The notes: generated from the letters alone by a model not told the origin. Positions 42,655 to 52,278 are shown, counted from the stretch's first letter. The stretch: DNA of 64,000 nucleotides from Haloimpatiens massiliensis (GCF_900184255.1 NZ_LT854640.1:664019-728018), one strand, 5' to 3'. A program made the numbers and translations.

Positions 42655-44289
42655 TTGGAACACTTATATATAGATGGACGTAATTTTTATAATATGATTA
42701 TCAATGCATCTAATAAATTAGAAGAACAGAAAGAATTTGTAAATTCACTAAATGTTTTCCCAGTGCCAGATGGAGATACAGGCACTAATATGTCTATGAC
42801 TTTAAAAACAGCAGTTTCTGAAATTGAAGAATTAAAGGATAGCTCTTTAGATAGTATAGCTAAAAAGTTATCTAAAGGGGCTTTAATGGGAGCGAGAGGA
42901 AATTCAGGTGTTATATTTTCTCAAATAGTTAGAGGTATTTCTAAGGGTATGGAAGGAAAAAAACAAATTAATGCTAAAGATTTCGGAAATAGCTTGGTAG
43001 AAGGTTCAAAATTCGCCTATAAAGCTGTTATGAGACCTACAGAAGGAACTATATTAACTATAATAAGAGCTGCAGGTGAAAGTGCTTCCAGATCTTCAAG
43101 TAATGATATAGTAAAATTATTGGAAGAGGTATGCAATTATAGTGAAGAAGTATTAAATAAAACTCCAGAAATGCTTCCTGCTTTAAAAGAAGCAAAAGTT
43201 GTAGATGCAGGTGGAATGGGACTTCTAATAATATTAAAAGCTATGAAAGAAGCGTTAGAATCTAAGGAAGATTACTCCATAACTAAGGGTACTGCTGATG
43301 CAAAAACTGCAAAATCCGCTATAAATACTATAAGTACGGAAAATATTAAATTTGGATATTGTACAGAGTTTTTTGTGGTATCAGATAACATAGATGTAGA
43401 AAGATTTAAACATGACTTAGAGAATCATGGTGATTCCATGGTAGTGGTTGGATTAGATGATGTTGTAAAAGTACATATTCATACTAATGATCCAGGGCTT
43501 ATATTATCTAAAGCACTGAAATTAGGAGAATTATCAAAAATTAAAATAGAAAATATGAGAGAACAGCATAGACATATTTTAGTTAAAGATGATGAGATAC
43601 CTAGCGAAACAACTTCAACTGATTTAGAATTTAAGAAATATGCTTTTGTACCTGTAGCTATGGGCGAAGGCATAACAAATATATTTAGGGATTTAGGAGC
43701 TGACTATGTAATAGAAGGTGGTCAGACTATGAATCCAAGTACTCAAGATATATTAGAAAGCATTAATAAGATCAATGCTGAGAGTATTTTCATATTGCCA
43801 AATAATAAGAATATAATTATGTCAGCTAACCAAGCAGCAGAACTTTCAGAGAAGAAAGTATATGTTATACCAACTAAAACTATACCTCAGGGAATTTCAG
43901 CTATAACAGTATTCAATAGTGAACTAGAAGCGGAAGAAAATATAGAAAGTATGAATGAAGCTATAAAAAATGTTAAAACGGGTAAAGTAACTTATGCAGT
44001 AAGAGACACAGAAAATGAAGGAAAAGTAATTAAACAAGGAGATATATTAGGGTTAGTTGAGGATAAAATAGAAGAAGTAGGTAGTGATGTATATAGAGTA
44101 TGTGAGGAAGTTGTATCAAGAATAATGGATGAAGATAAAGAACTTCTTACAGTACTTTATGGAAGAGATGCTGATAATGAAACAGTAGAAAAGCTAGTAG
44201 AGCGAATAGAAGAAAAATATCCAGATGTTGATATTCAAAGTTATAGTGGAAAACAACCATTGTATTATTTTATAATTTCTGCTGAATAA
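42655..44289 (+). CDS. fakA: DAK2-domain fatty acid kinase FakA-like (YloV)
   Basis: Protein of 544 residues. The N-terminal DAK2/DhaL domain has VFPVPDGDTGTNMSMT, the ATP/Mg site, and SKGALMGARGNSGVIFSQI. A middle domain and a C-terminal DegV-like domain (FKKYAFVPVAMGEGITNIF) follow. Staphylococcal FakA phosphorylates fatty acids bound to FakB. TTG 42655 follows GAGGAGG. A FakB is not in this window. It ends at a UUCG-loop terminator and precedes recG. Confidence 0.92.
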   Translation: MEHLYIDGRNFYNMIINASNKLEEQKEFVNSLNVFPVPDGDTGTNMSMTLKTAVSEIEELKDSSLDSIAKKLSKGALMGARGNSGVIFSQIVRGISKGMEGKKQINAKDFGNSLVEGSKFAYKAVMRPTEGTILTIIRAAGESASRSSSNDIVKLLEEVCNYSEEVLNKTPEMLPALKEAKVVDAGGMGLLIILKAMKEALESKEDYSITKGTADAKTAKSAINTISTENIKFGYCTEFFVVSDNIDVERFKHDLENHGDSMVVVGLDDVVKVHIHTNDPGLILSKALKLGELSKIKIENMREQHRHILVKDDEIPSETTSTDLEFKKYAFVPVAMGEGITNIFRDLGADYVIEGGQTMNPSTQDILESINKINAESIFILPNNKNIIMSANQAAELSEKKVYVIPTKTIPQGISAITVFNSELEAEENIESMNEAIKNVKTGKVTYAVRDTENEGKVIKQGDILGLVEDKIEEVGSDVYRVCEEVVSRIMDEDKELLTVLYGRDADNETVEKLVERIEEKYPDVDIQSYSGKQPLYYFIISAE

Positions 44290-44312
44290 AAAAAGCCTTC
44301 GGGCTTTTTTTT
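44288..44312 (+). terminator. Terminator after fakA
   Basis: A run, GCC, TTCG tetraloop, GGC, then eight T. A very stable tetraloop hairpin. Confidence 0.9.
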
Positions 44313-44339
44313 ACATTATTAAAATATGGAGTGAAAAAC

Positions 44340-46370
44340 ATGAGCATATATGATGATGTAGGGAAAATTAAAGGTGTAGGAGAAAAGACAAAAGATATGT
44401 TTGCTCAATGTGGTATTAAGAGCATATTAGATTTATTGTTATATTTTCCTAGAGATTATGAGGAAGTTAATATAGTAGACAATAATAACTTACTTTTGGG
44501 AGAAATAAATATAATTTCATTAGTAGTTTCGGGTGTAGAGAGAGATTATAGAAAAAATAACAAGATTATAACTACTATAATCTTTTATCATAACAATATT
44601 AAAATAGTTGCAAAGTGGTTTAATCAGCCATATATGAAGAATAAATTCAAAATAGGACGAAAGTATATTCTAGAGGGTAAATTCGATAAATTTGGGAATA
44701 GTATATATACCATAAACCCTAAAATAGTAATAGAAAACAGTGCAAAAGATAAGAGTATAAAGTCTAAATATCATTTGAAGGGAAAAATAAGCGACAATAT
44801 TTTTAGAAAGACTATTGCTGAAGTTATAAAAAATATAAGAATAAAGGAGAATTTACCTAATTATTTAGTAGAAAAATATTCCTTATGTTCTTTGGACGAA
44901 GCCATAAGGAATATACATACTCCATCTAGTAAGTTAATTTTAGAAAAAGCCATAGAGCGGCTTAAATTTCAAGAGATGTTCACTTACTGCTTAAAAGTAA
45001 GTGCTCTAAGGGAATATTTAAACAAAAATATAGATGGTATATCATTTCAAATATCACATAACCTTAAAGAATTAAATAAAAGTTTGCCTTTTGAACTAAC
45101 TAATGCCCAAAGCACGGTGATAAAAGAAATATTAAAAGATCAAGAGAGCAGTTTGCCTATGAATAGGTTGATTCAAGGAGACGTAGGAAGTGGAAAAACA
45201 ATTGTTGCTATTATTGCACTTTTTAATGTTATAGAAAATGGATATCAAGTAGCTTTTATGGCACCTACAGAAATATTGGCACAGCAGCACTATAATGAGG
45301 TGTGTAAAATTTTAGATAAGTTTAAAGTAAAAGTTGATATTTTAACAAGTAGTGTACCTAAAAAGAAAAAAGAAGAGATAAAAGAAAAATTAGCTAAGGG
45401 TGAAAGTCAAATAATAGTAGGTACTCATTCACTAATACAGGAGGATGTACAGTTTAAAAATATAGGTTTAGTTATAGTGGATGAACAACATAGATTTGGG
45501 GTACTTCAAAGGAATAAATTAAATAGTAAAGGTAAAAATATAGATGTGATGGTAATGAGTGCTACGCCCATTCCTAGAACATTAAGTTTAGCTTTATATG
45601 GGGATTTGAACATATCTACTATAGATAAGTTACCCCCAGGAAGACAAAAGATAGAAACCTATGCTGTAAATAAGAATTATAGAGAAAGAGTGTATAAATT
45701 TGCCCTAAAGCAAGTCAAACAGGGAAGGCAAGTTTATATAGTGTGTCCATTGGTTGAGAAAAACGAAACTATGAATTTAGCTTCTGTGGAGGGTATGCAC
45801 GAGGAATTAAAGGAAAAATATTTTAATGGAATTTCACTAGGTATATTACATGGCAAAATGAACAATAAGGAAAAAGAAAAAATAATGGGCGATTTTAAAG
45901 AAGGACGTATAAGTATCCTTATATGCACCACGGTAGTTGAAGTAGGAGTTAATGTTCCAAATGCTACTTTAATGATAATAGAAAATGCTGAACGCTATGG
46001 ACTGGCACAACTTCATCAACTTAGGGGAAGAGTAGGAAGAGGTGAACATCAATCCTATTGTGTACTAATTGCAGAAGGTAAAGGACAAAAAATTAAAAAA
46101 CGTATGGATATTATGAAAAATAGTAATGATGGTTTTTATATTGCGGAAGAGGATTTGAAAATAAGAGGAAGTGGAGAAATATTTGGTTTAAGGCAGCATG
46201 GTGAAAATGGATTTATAATAAGTGATATATTTGAAGACATAGACATATTTAAAAAGGCAGTTTTGGAAGGTAAGAGATTTTCTGAAAGTAAAAAAGCTGA
46301 GGATATAGAGTTAAAAGGAAAAATAATTAAAAGTTTAGAGGAAACTTCAAAATATATCTGCTTTAATTAA
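44340..46370 (+). CDS. recG: ATP-dependent DNA helicase RecG
   Basis: Helicase that remodels stalled forks and Holliday junctions. The N-terminal wedge OB domain is followed by helicase lobes with GDVGSGKTIVA (Walker A), DEQHRFG (DEQH box), MSATPIPRTLSL, and RGRVGRGEHQSYC. 676 residues. ATG 44340 is preferred over GTG 44331, which falls on the GGAGTG site. Downstream rsmD-coaD matches the usual order. Confidence 0.96.
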   Translation: MSIYDDVGKIKGVGEKTKDMFAQCGIKSILDLLLYFPRDYEEVNIVDNNNLLLGEINIISLVVSGVERDYRKNNKIITTIIFYHNNIKIVAKWFNQPYMKNKFKIGRKYILEGKFDKFGNSIYTINPKIVIENSAKDKSIKSKYHLKGKISDNIFRKTIAEVIKNIRIKENLPNYLVEKYSLCSLDEAIRNIHTPSSKLILEKAIERLKFQEMFTYCLKVSALREYLNKNIDGISFQISHNLKELNKSLPFELTNAQSTVIKEILKDQESSLPMNRLIQGDVGSGKTIVAIIALFNVIENGYQVAFMAPTEILAQQHYNEVCKILDKFKVKVDILTSSVPKKKKEEIKEKLAKGESQIIVGTHSLIQEDVQFKNIGLVIVDEQHRFGVLQRNKLNSKGKNIDVMVMSATPIPRTLSLALYGDLNISTIDKLPPGRQKIETYAVNKNYRERVYKFALKQVKQGRQVYIVCPLVEKNETMNLASVEGMHEELKEKYFNGISLGILHGKMNNKEKEKIMGDFKEGRISILICTTVVEVGVNVPNATLMIIENAERYGLAQLHQLRGRVGRGEHQSYCVLIAEGKGQKIKKRMDIMKNSNDGFYIAEEDLKIRGSGEIFGLRQHGENGFIISDIFEDIDIFKKAVLEGKRFSESKKAEDIELKGKIIKSLEETSKYICFN

Positions 46371-46470
46371 AGGATTACCTTATGAAAAAATCTTTGTATA
46401 TAATAGATATATATGCTAAAATATTAGGGAACAACTATAATATTTGACGTAAATAAATAGGAGGTACCTT

Positions 46471-47037
46471 ATGAGAATAATAGCGGGAGAAGCAAAAGGT
46501 AGAAAAATTTTATCCCCAGAAGGTATGAATACAAGACCTACATTAGATAGAATTAAAGAATCTATATTTAACATAATACAAACTAGAGTCTATGGATCTA
46601 TTGCTATAGATGTGTTTGCAGGCACGGGAAGTCTAGGATTAGAAGCAGCAAGTAGAGGTGCTAAAGAATGTTATTTAGTAGATAAACATCCAGTGTCTTT
46701 TTCTTTATTAAAGCAAAATGTGGAAAATCTTAAATTTCAAGATAGATGTACTTGTTTAAATATGGATTCCTATGAAGCACTAAAAATGTTAGGAAAAAGA
46801 GGAAAAAAATTTGATTTGATGTTTATAGATCCACCCTATAGAAAAGAAATGATTCCTCCAGCTATAGATATAATAGATCAATACCATATGTTGCTTAAAG
46901 AGGGGCTTATAGTGTGTAAAATAGATACAATAGAAGAAATTTATCCTGGAGATCATAGGATAGTATTAAAAGGCCATAGAAGGTATGGAAATACTACAGT
47001 TTGTTTTTATGCTTACAAGGAGGAAGAAAATGAATAG
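46471..47037 (+). CDS. rsmD: 16S rRNA (guanine-N2)-methyltransferase RsmD
   Basis: SAM-dependent enzyme that methylates G966 of 16S rRNA. Seen are MRIIAGEAKGRKI, RPTLDRIKESIFN, the SAM motif DVFAGTGSLGLEAASRG, and the catalytic MFIDPPYR (DPPY). 188 residues. The start ATG follows ATAGGAGG. Its end overlaps coaD by 8 bases. Confidence 0.96.
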   Translation: MRIIAGEAKGRKILSPEGMNTRPTLDRIKESIFNIIQTRVYGSIAIDVFAGTGSLGLEAASRGAKECYLVDKHPVSFSLLKQNVENLKFQDRCTCLNMDSYEALKMLGKRGKKFDLMFIDPPYRKEMIPPAIDIIDQYHMLLKEGLIVCKIDTIEEIYPGDHRIVLKGHRRYGNTTVCFYAYKEEENE

Positions 47038-47536
47038 GGGAGTGTATCCAGGAAGTTTTGACCCTATTACTAATGGTCATTTAGATATTATTAAAAGATC
47101 TGCTAGAGTATTTGATGAAGTAATAGTGGCAGTTTTGATAAATCCAAATAAAAGTGGACTTTTTTCAGTACAAGAAAGAGTTGAATTTATAGAAAGATGC
47201 ACTAAAGATTTACCAAATGTTAAAGTGAGGAGTTTTAGTGGACTTTTAATAGATTTTATGGAACAAAATAAATCTAAAGTAATAATTAAAGGTTTAAGAG
47301 CAGTATCTGATTTTGAATACGAATTTCAAATGGCACTTATGAATAATAAATTAAATCCTGAAATAGAAACGGTATTTATGATGACTAATGCAGAGTATTC
47401 ATATTTAAGTTCATCTTCTGTTAAGCAAGTAGCTATGTTTGGAGGGTGTATAAAAGAATTAGTGCCAGAAATAATCATTGAAGATATAATGAAGAAAATT
47501 AAAAAGTATAATAGGGGTTTTAATATTAATAAATAG
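47030..47536 (+). CDS. coaD: Phosphopantetheine adenylyltransferase
   Basis: Fourth step of CoA synthesis. GVYPGSFDPITNGHLDII is the nucleotidyl-transferase T/HxGH-type motif, and IIKGLRAVSDFEYEFQMALMN and YSYLSSSSVKQ are family motifs. ATG 47030 is chosen (AAGGAGGAAG upstream), and lies within the rsmD end. 168 residues, standard. CoaBC elsewhere in the window belongs to the same pathway. Confidence 0.97.
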   Translation: MNRGVYPGSFDPITNGHLDIIKRSARVFDEVIVAVLINPNKSGLFSVQERVEFIERCTKDLPNVKVRSFSGLLIDFMEQNKSKVIIKGLRAVSDFEYEFQMALMNNKLNPEIETVFMMTNAEYSYLSSSSVKQVAMFGGCIKELVPEIIIEDIMKKIKKYNRGFNINK

Positions 47537-47548
47537 GGGATGTTTGGT

Positions 47549-48073
47549 ATGGAAGTTATTGAATTGTTAGAATACCTTCAAGATGTAATTGAAAACTCTC
47601 CAAAGTTTATAGTACCTAATAAAGTTGTAATAAATAAAAGTGAAGTTATGGAATTAATCGATAGAGTAATAAATTTTCTTCCAGATGAATTTAAAAAAGC
47701 AAAATGGCTTTGTGAAGAAAAGGATAGAATATTAGGACAAGCTTTGCAGGAAGCAGAAATATTAAAAAAAGAAAAAATGAGTTTATTAAAAAGAGAAATA
47801 GAAAATCATAGTGTTACTAAGCAAGCGGAGAAAAAAGCTGAAAATATAGTAATTTCAGCTCAAAAGCAGGCAAAGGAATTAAGATTAGGTGCTATTGATT
47901 ATGCGGATTTTCTTTTAAGTGATCTACAAAATGAAGTAGATAATCAAAGTAAACAAATGCTGCAAAATCTTCAAAAAGAAATGGAAGAGTTTTTAACATC
48001 ATTATCTAAAGAGATTAATGAAAAAAATAAAACTATACGAGAAAATATAAAAGAATTAAGGGATACTAAATAA
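47549..48073 (+). CDS. Coiled-coil protein of unknown function (ATPase-subunit/DivIVA-like)
   Basis: About 174 residues with a short ordered N-terminus (MEVIELLEYLQDVIENSPKF, then VVINKSEVMELIDRVINFLPDEF) and a long helical coiled coil rich in Glu, Lys and Gln with no membrane segment. The layout resembles clostridial proteins annotated as ATPases or as V-type ATPase E-subunit-like, and also DivIVA-type coils. No catalytic motif is visible. ATG 47549 follows AGGGGAT; ATG 47540 is in frame. It ends convergently, overlapping ylbJ by 8 bases. Confidence 0.75.
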   Translation: MEVIELLEYLQDVIENSPKFIVPNKVVINKSEVMELIDRVINFLPDEFKKAKWLCEEKDRILGQALQEAEILKKEKMSLLKREIENHSVTKQAEKKAENIVISAQKQAKELRLGAIDYADFLLSDLQNEVDNQSKQMLQNLQKEMEEFLTSLSKEINEKNKTIRENIKELRDTK

Positions 48074-49238
48074 ATTTTTTCCTTTTTAAAATGTATGGGA
48101 GTATAGTTAAAGCAATCAAAATAATGATTAATTTAATGAAGTATACATTATTAAATGAAGCATTATAGAAAAAGGTACTAGTAAAAACTACAGGGTTATA
48201 AAAAAGTTTATACATAAGAACTGTTGTTATACTGCTTATAAAACCCTGTATAAACTTTCTTTTCATATATTTTTTCATAGATATATTATATTTATACGTA
48301 AAAGAATATACTTGAGATGTAATTGAAATTCCACCAAAAGATATAATAAAGCTCAAAAAAGCTAATTTATATATCATATCTATTTTTATAGAAGATAAAG
48401 ATGCACATCCATTGGTCATTTCCATAAGGCCAATTATAAATCCATTAGTCAAGTTAATCGGAATATGTAGTATATTTGATATGAAAATGGTAGTTTTGCT
48501 AAAAAATATGCTGTTTTTTAATAGAATGGTCAATACAGAAAATAATATTATAAAACCACCTATAGATAATGTTGTGAAAATAGAATTTTCAATACTTCTC
48601 TTTAATACTAAGCCAATATTATCTGCTTTTGGTGATTTTCTATTAAAATGTTTATTAATAGAAGGAGCATTAAAGTCTTTTCTTTTTAGTAATAAGGCCA
48701 TGATGAAACAAGAAATATAATTTGATATAAGAAGCAAATAACCTAAATAGTGATTATTAAGCATGGAAGCACCTACCCCGCCTATTACAAATAGAGGCCC
48801 GGCATTGGAAGCTATGTTTAATAATCTTTCACAGGTGCTTAGGCTTATAGATTTATTTTCGTAAAGCTCACAAGAATACTTTGCACCTAATGGATAGCCA
48901 CAAATAAAACTTACCAGTATAGGGAAACTACAATGGTTTGGTAAATTAAGAGGCTTACATAGGATTGTACCAAATATTTTAGAATAAATTTCTATACCAC
49001 CAAATTCCATCATTACATTTATAATAACTAAAAAAGGAAATAATGATGGAAATACAGAATTTATAAATAATTTTGCCCCATTTAAAGCTGCTTCAATGCA
49101 GATTTTAGGGTTTAAGACTATTTTTATTATTAAAAAAGAACAAATTAATGTAATAAAAATGTTGAGTTTAGAGTTTTTAGATAATAGTATTAAGAGAACA
49201 AATATAGACAATATTAAAGCATAAAATAATATCTTCAT
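48066..49238 (-). CDS. ylbJ: Sporulation integral membrane protein YlbJ
   Basis: Polytopic membrane protein of 390 residues, with about ten hydrophobic segments and nucleoside-transporter-gate-like GGIEIYSKIFGTILCKPLNLP and FICGYPLGAKYSCELYEN motifs typical of YlbJ. In B. subtilis it is a SigmaE gene needed for spore cortex and resistance. It lies after coaD as in Bacillus. A very large palindrome sits just upstream of its start (49245-49319). The ATG follows AAGAGGTTTTAT on the minus strand. Confidence 0.9.
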   Translation of the reverse strand: MKILFYALILSIFVLLILLSKNSKLNIFITLICSFLIIKIVLNPKICIEAALNGAKLFINSVFPSLFPFLVIINVMMEFGGIEIYSKIFGTILCKPLNLPNHCSFPILVSFICGYPLGAKYSCELYENKSISLSTCERLLNIASNAGPLFVIGGVGASMLNNHYLGYLLLISNYISCFIMALLLKRKDFNAPSINKHFNRKSPKADNIGLVLKRSIENSIFTTLSIGGFIILFSVLTILLKNSIFFSKTTIFISNILHIPINLTNGFIIGLMEMTNGCASLSSIKIDMIYKLAFLSFIISFGGISITSQVYSFTYKYNISMKKYMKRKFIQGFISSITTVLMYKLFYNPVVFTSTFFYNASFNNVYFIKLIIILIALTILPYILKRKKFI

Positions 49239-49244
49239 AAAATA

Positions 49245-49319
49245 AAACCTCTTATTTCAATAACTATAATATAAATATATATTTATATTATAGTTATTAT
49301 TACAAAATATAAGAGGTTT
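49245..49319. repeat. Large palindrome upstream of ylbJ
   Basis: Outer arms AAACCTCTTAT and ATAAGAGGTTT enclose an inner perfect palindrome (TAACTATAATATAAATAT and its complement, 49261-49296). On either strand it gives a very long, AT-rich hairpin. It overlaps the ylbJ leader, including its ribosome site AAGAGG, so it could mask translation or act as a terminator. It could also be the end of a lost element. Confidence 0.55.
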
Positions 49320-49320
49320 A

Positions 49321-49495
49321 AAAATGCCTACTAGTGAACAAATTTACTTAGGACGTTATAATTGAGTTTTAGGCTGTATATTGACATTATAATAAAATAT
49401 TAGGTTCTATATTATAGTATTTGATTTGAGAAATATGAATTGAAGCAATAATCACTATATTTTCATAAAATTTCTGTAAAACTAAAAGTTTTTTA
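49321..49495 (+). other. Gap without recognised content
   Basis: AT-rich and stop-laden in all frames. A TTGACA occurs near 49390 without a good -10 at proper spacing. Nothing else seen. Confidence 0.3.
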
Positions 49496-49812
49496 TTAGA
49501 AGTTCATCATAGCATCATATACTGATTTAGTTACCCTAGTTGCACTATTAACTGAGCTTGATCTAAGGGTATAAATACCAACTATACGATGTCCACTACT
49601 ATCCTTCCAGTAGAATGGGCATACTTTGTCCTCCAGTAGTCTCTTGTTGCGTAGTAAGATCCTTAATTTGCATATTCTCTAACATTTCTGTGCTACTTGT
49701 TAATGTATACTGAGTAAGTGTTGTAGCATTAGCTGAAGACATAGGTAAGAATGAGAAAACAAGTAGCCAGACAATATTGCAGAAAGAATCTTGATTTTTT
49801 TATTTTTATCAT
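49496..49812 (-). pseudogene. Broken gene for a small secreted protein
   Basis: From ATG 49812 (minus, after GGGGGTATT) the pieces read a signal-like start MIKIKK, then, after frame changes, LPMSSANATTLTQYTLTSST and later LENMQIKDLTTQQETTGGQS, and in a further frame YWKDSSGHRIVGIYTLRSSS followed by VNSATRVTKSVYDAMMNF. At least two or three frameshifts break it. It looks like a formerly exported protein of about 100 residues of unknown function. The signal peptide cleavage site was probably near AANA/SANA. Confidence 0.6.
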
Positions 49813-49880
49813 GTTAATACCCCCTATTGTATTTTAATGGTATAATTCGTATGTAGTTACTAAAAAAGGTGGTTTTTATT

Positions 49881-50227
49881 ATGAAAAAATGGAGTTTAAT
49901 ATCTTGGTTTTTAATTGTTTTTAGTATTCTAGCGTTAGGATGTACAAAAGATAATAAGGCAGCTTAGACACTAAAGATATAAAATATCAGGTACTAACAT
50001 TAAACGTTAGTTCAGCTTCTGATGATAGCATTATCGCCACTGAAGGAAATGGCAACAAGTATCAAATCTCAAATTCTCAATTAGATATAACAGATGACAA
50101 AGGTAATCATTTATCATGGAAAGAACTAAAAGATGCAAAAGTTATTGAGGTACATTATTCAGGTAAAATAAAGGAAGTATCACCTGCTGTATTCAAAAAA
50201 ATAATCAAAGTAGTAATTATATCCTAA
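49881..50227 (+). pseudogene. Broken lipoprotein gene
   Basis: Starts MKKWSLISWFLIVFSILALGC, a lipoprotein signal with lipobox LALGC, and stops at KDNKAA (TAG near 49968). After a one-base frame change the protein continues DTKDIKYQVLTLNVSS and DITDDKGNHLSWKELKDAKV to KKIIKVVIIS. The latter resembles small DUF3221-like lipoprotein domains ('VIEVHYSGKIKEVSPAVF'). A GGTGG site precedes the ATG. It is one frameshift away from an intact gene, so it is either recent decay or a sequencing error. Confidence 0.6.
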
Positions 50228-50314
50228 CATTATGTTAAACTAAATAATTGCAAAAATAGCCATAATTTCAAAAATACAGGGAACGCCAAGACTAATTAAG
50301 ATGTACAATACCGA

Positions 50315-50353
50315 CAAAACATATAATATGTGTTATACATATTATATGTTTTG
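50315..50353. repeat. 17-bp perfect inverted repeat
   Basis: CAAAACATATAATATGT, GTTAT, ACATATTATATGTTTTG: a perfect 17-bp stem with a 5-base loop. No T tail, so it does not look like a standard terminator. It lies between pseudogenes. Confidence 0.5.
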
Positions 50354-50419
50354 TGAAAATAATGCACGAAGAGTAATCTCTTGAGACTACATTTCATAGG
50401 CACTAATGGGTTGTATTAA

Positions 50420-50500
50420 AATATATTTATAGATGGAACTAAAATTGAAGCGAATACAAATAGGTATACTTTTGTATGGAAAAAGGCGTATAAAAAATGA
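50420..50500 (+). pseudogene. Transposase fragment (IS1182-like)
   Basis: A 26-codon reading NIFIDGTKIEANTNRYTFVW followed by KKAYKK and a stop. FIDGTKIEANANRYTFVWKK is a hallmark of IS1182-type transposases. Only this fragment is seen and it is preceded by a stop, so it is a relic. Its origin is different from the full transposase at 32212. Confidence 0.7.
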
Positions 50501-50747
50501 ATGATCACCATATGTTTAAAATATAAATAAAGTGGTATAATATGCGTAAGAATTAGATAAAAATTAAGATTATTGATACATGAAAGTAACTTAATGTTTA
50601 AAATATTACATTCAGTAAAACATCATAAAACCTGATATATAATAGCTCATAGCAGTTTTGACTAGGGCTATTATTTTATTTTTGGTTTTAAATGTAATAT
50701 TTTATATGATATATATAAAATATTACATTAGTGGAAGGGTGATATTT

Positions 50748-50906
50748 ATGGTAGTTGAACTGATAAAGGACAAAAAGAAAATAGATGCTTTATTAACTTA
50801 CTTAAAAGGTAAAAATGAAAGAGGGATTAATAAAGTAATGTTTATAAAAATGTATGTAAATATATATATAATTATATTGCTATTTATATATAATAGGACT
50901 TGTTAG
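50748..50906 (+). pseudogene. Truncated tyrosine recombinase (N-terminus)
   Basis: ATG 50748 follows GGAAGGGTGATA and gives MVVELIKDKKKIDALLTYLK and GKNERG, the start of a phage-type tyrosine integrase (IKDKKKI...LKxKNERD). After 'NER' the integrase similarity ends and an unrelated tail (INKVMFIKMYVN...) runs to a stop, overlapping the reverse tmcAL end. The catalytic Arg/His/Tyr are absent. An upstream start at 50658 has no support. Confidence 0.6.
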
Positions 50907-52100
50907 ATAGTCGCTATTGGGATTTATATTTTTATTTATAAGACTGTAAGCTCTAGTACACTGAATGTCTAATTGTAAACTAAGGCACTTATGTTTAGGA
51001 AGCTTTGTATAAACAGGTATAGAACAGGTGTCTTTTAGTAGTTTTAATATTTTTTGTCCCTCTGAGTTAAAACCTAATACTCTTGCATAGTCACAAGGGG
51101 ATTTTCGCATATTTTCTGTAGGAAAAAGCTCAAAACCTATGAAAAGTTGAGTTAGTATTCTACTTATTCTAGTATAAGTATATCTTTTACTTTTTATTTT
51201 TAATATAAGTTCCTTTAAAGTATTGGAAAATTGTATTTCTTTCATAATTTTATTATTTAAACCCTCTAAAGCATCAGGTATATTTTCTATAGAATTTTTA
51301 TTTGTAAGAATTTTGTATTTTATATACTGAAACATATGCTCATCCATAGGAAAACAATAATTTTCGTCTTTTAATTTTAAAATTAAATTAAAAACATTCT
51401 CTGGCATGAAGTTTTTTAATTCATTTATAGATTTATTGGAGTTAAAGTGGTTTCTTATGGCTGAAGCACTGGAAAATTTATTGCTTAAATTTAAATCATT
51501 ATATAGATTCCCTTTTCTCTTTAGGGTTACAGGTTTAATAGAACTATTTAATTTTAATAAACTTTTACAATATTCTATTCCTAATATATTGTTGGATTGT
51601 AAAAGAATATTATCTAAAATATCTTCTTTCATAGAGTTAGTTTGAATCAAATAATATTTTAAGGCTTTATTTCTAGAAGAAGGATAATTTAATCCAGTAT
51701 TTAGATACTTTTTTAATTCATTTTTATAATCTATCGGTTCATTTATTAGAATAGCAGCGATTTGTTTTAATATTTCTACATCACCTACTTCACTACCAAA
51801 AAATATACCATCTACTACGCCTAAGCTATTTAAAAGACTTATGGCTCCTAAGGAAAAAAATTCTGCAGAGGATAAACTGTATACGGCAGGAAGTTCTAAT
51901 ACTAAATCCACTCCCTGTTGCAGTGCCATTTTTGCCCTTATCCATTTGTCTACTATTGCGGGGGTGCCTCTTTGAGTGAAATTACCACTCATCACGGCTA
52001 TTGTATTTTTGCATTTAGTTATTTCTTTACACTTTTCTATATGATACAAATGCCCATTATGAAAAGGATTATATTCTACTATTAAACCACATATATTCAT
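50880..52100 (-). CDS. tmcAL: tRNA(Met) cytidine acetate ligase TmcAL (YlbM)
   Basis: Acetylates the wobble cytidine of elongator tRNA(Met) with acetate and ATP. The N-terminal motif is GLIVEYNPFHNGHLYHI (HIGH-like nucleotidyltransferase), followed by AVMSGNFTQRGTPAIVDKWIRAKMAL and LELP...FFSLGAISLL. About 406 residues. ATG 52100 has AAGGTGTATAA upstream (minus strand); 52109 would add MYK. It is next to pta-ackA, which supplies acetyl-phosphate chemistry in the same region. Confidence 0.93.
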   Translation of the reverse strand: MNICGLIVEYNPFHNGHLYHIEKCKEITKCKNTIAVMSGNFTQRGTPAIVDKWIRAKMALQQGVDLVLELPAVYSLSSAEFFSLGAISLLNSLGVVDGIFFGSEVGDVEILKQIAAILINEPIDYKNELKKYLNTGLNYPSSRNKALKYYLIQTNSMKEDILDNILLQSNNILGIEYCKSLLKLNSSIKPVTLKRKGNLYNDLNLSNKFSSASAIRNHFNSNKSINELKNFMPENVFNLILKLKDENYCFPMDEHMFQYIKYKILTNKNSIENIPDALEGLNNKIMKEIQFSNTLKELILKIKSKRYTYTRISRILTQLFIGFELFPTENMRKSPCDYARVLGFNSEGQKILKLLKDTCSIPVYTKLPKHKCLSLQLDIQCTRAYSLINKNINPNSDYLTSPIIYK

Positions 52101-52278
52101 TTTATACACCTTCTTAATAAAATATACTATTTTAAATACTTACAAGCTTATTATTGATATTAACATAAACTATTATGATTAGTGTATACTTTATTTATAG
52201 AAAATTTAATTATTATGGCAAATAACAGTACTTTTTTCATAAAAATGATGTTATTATTAAGAAATTATACATTGACTA

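Noticed and set aside
50658..50747. N-terminal extension of the truncated integrase ORF
   Set aside because: The first 30 codons are hydrophobic, without ribosome site; the integrase similarity begins at ATG 50748 with a good site.
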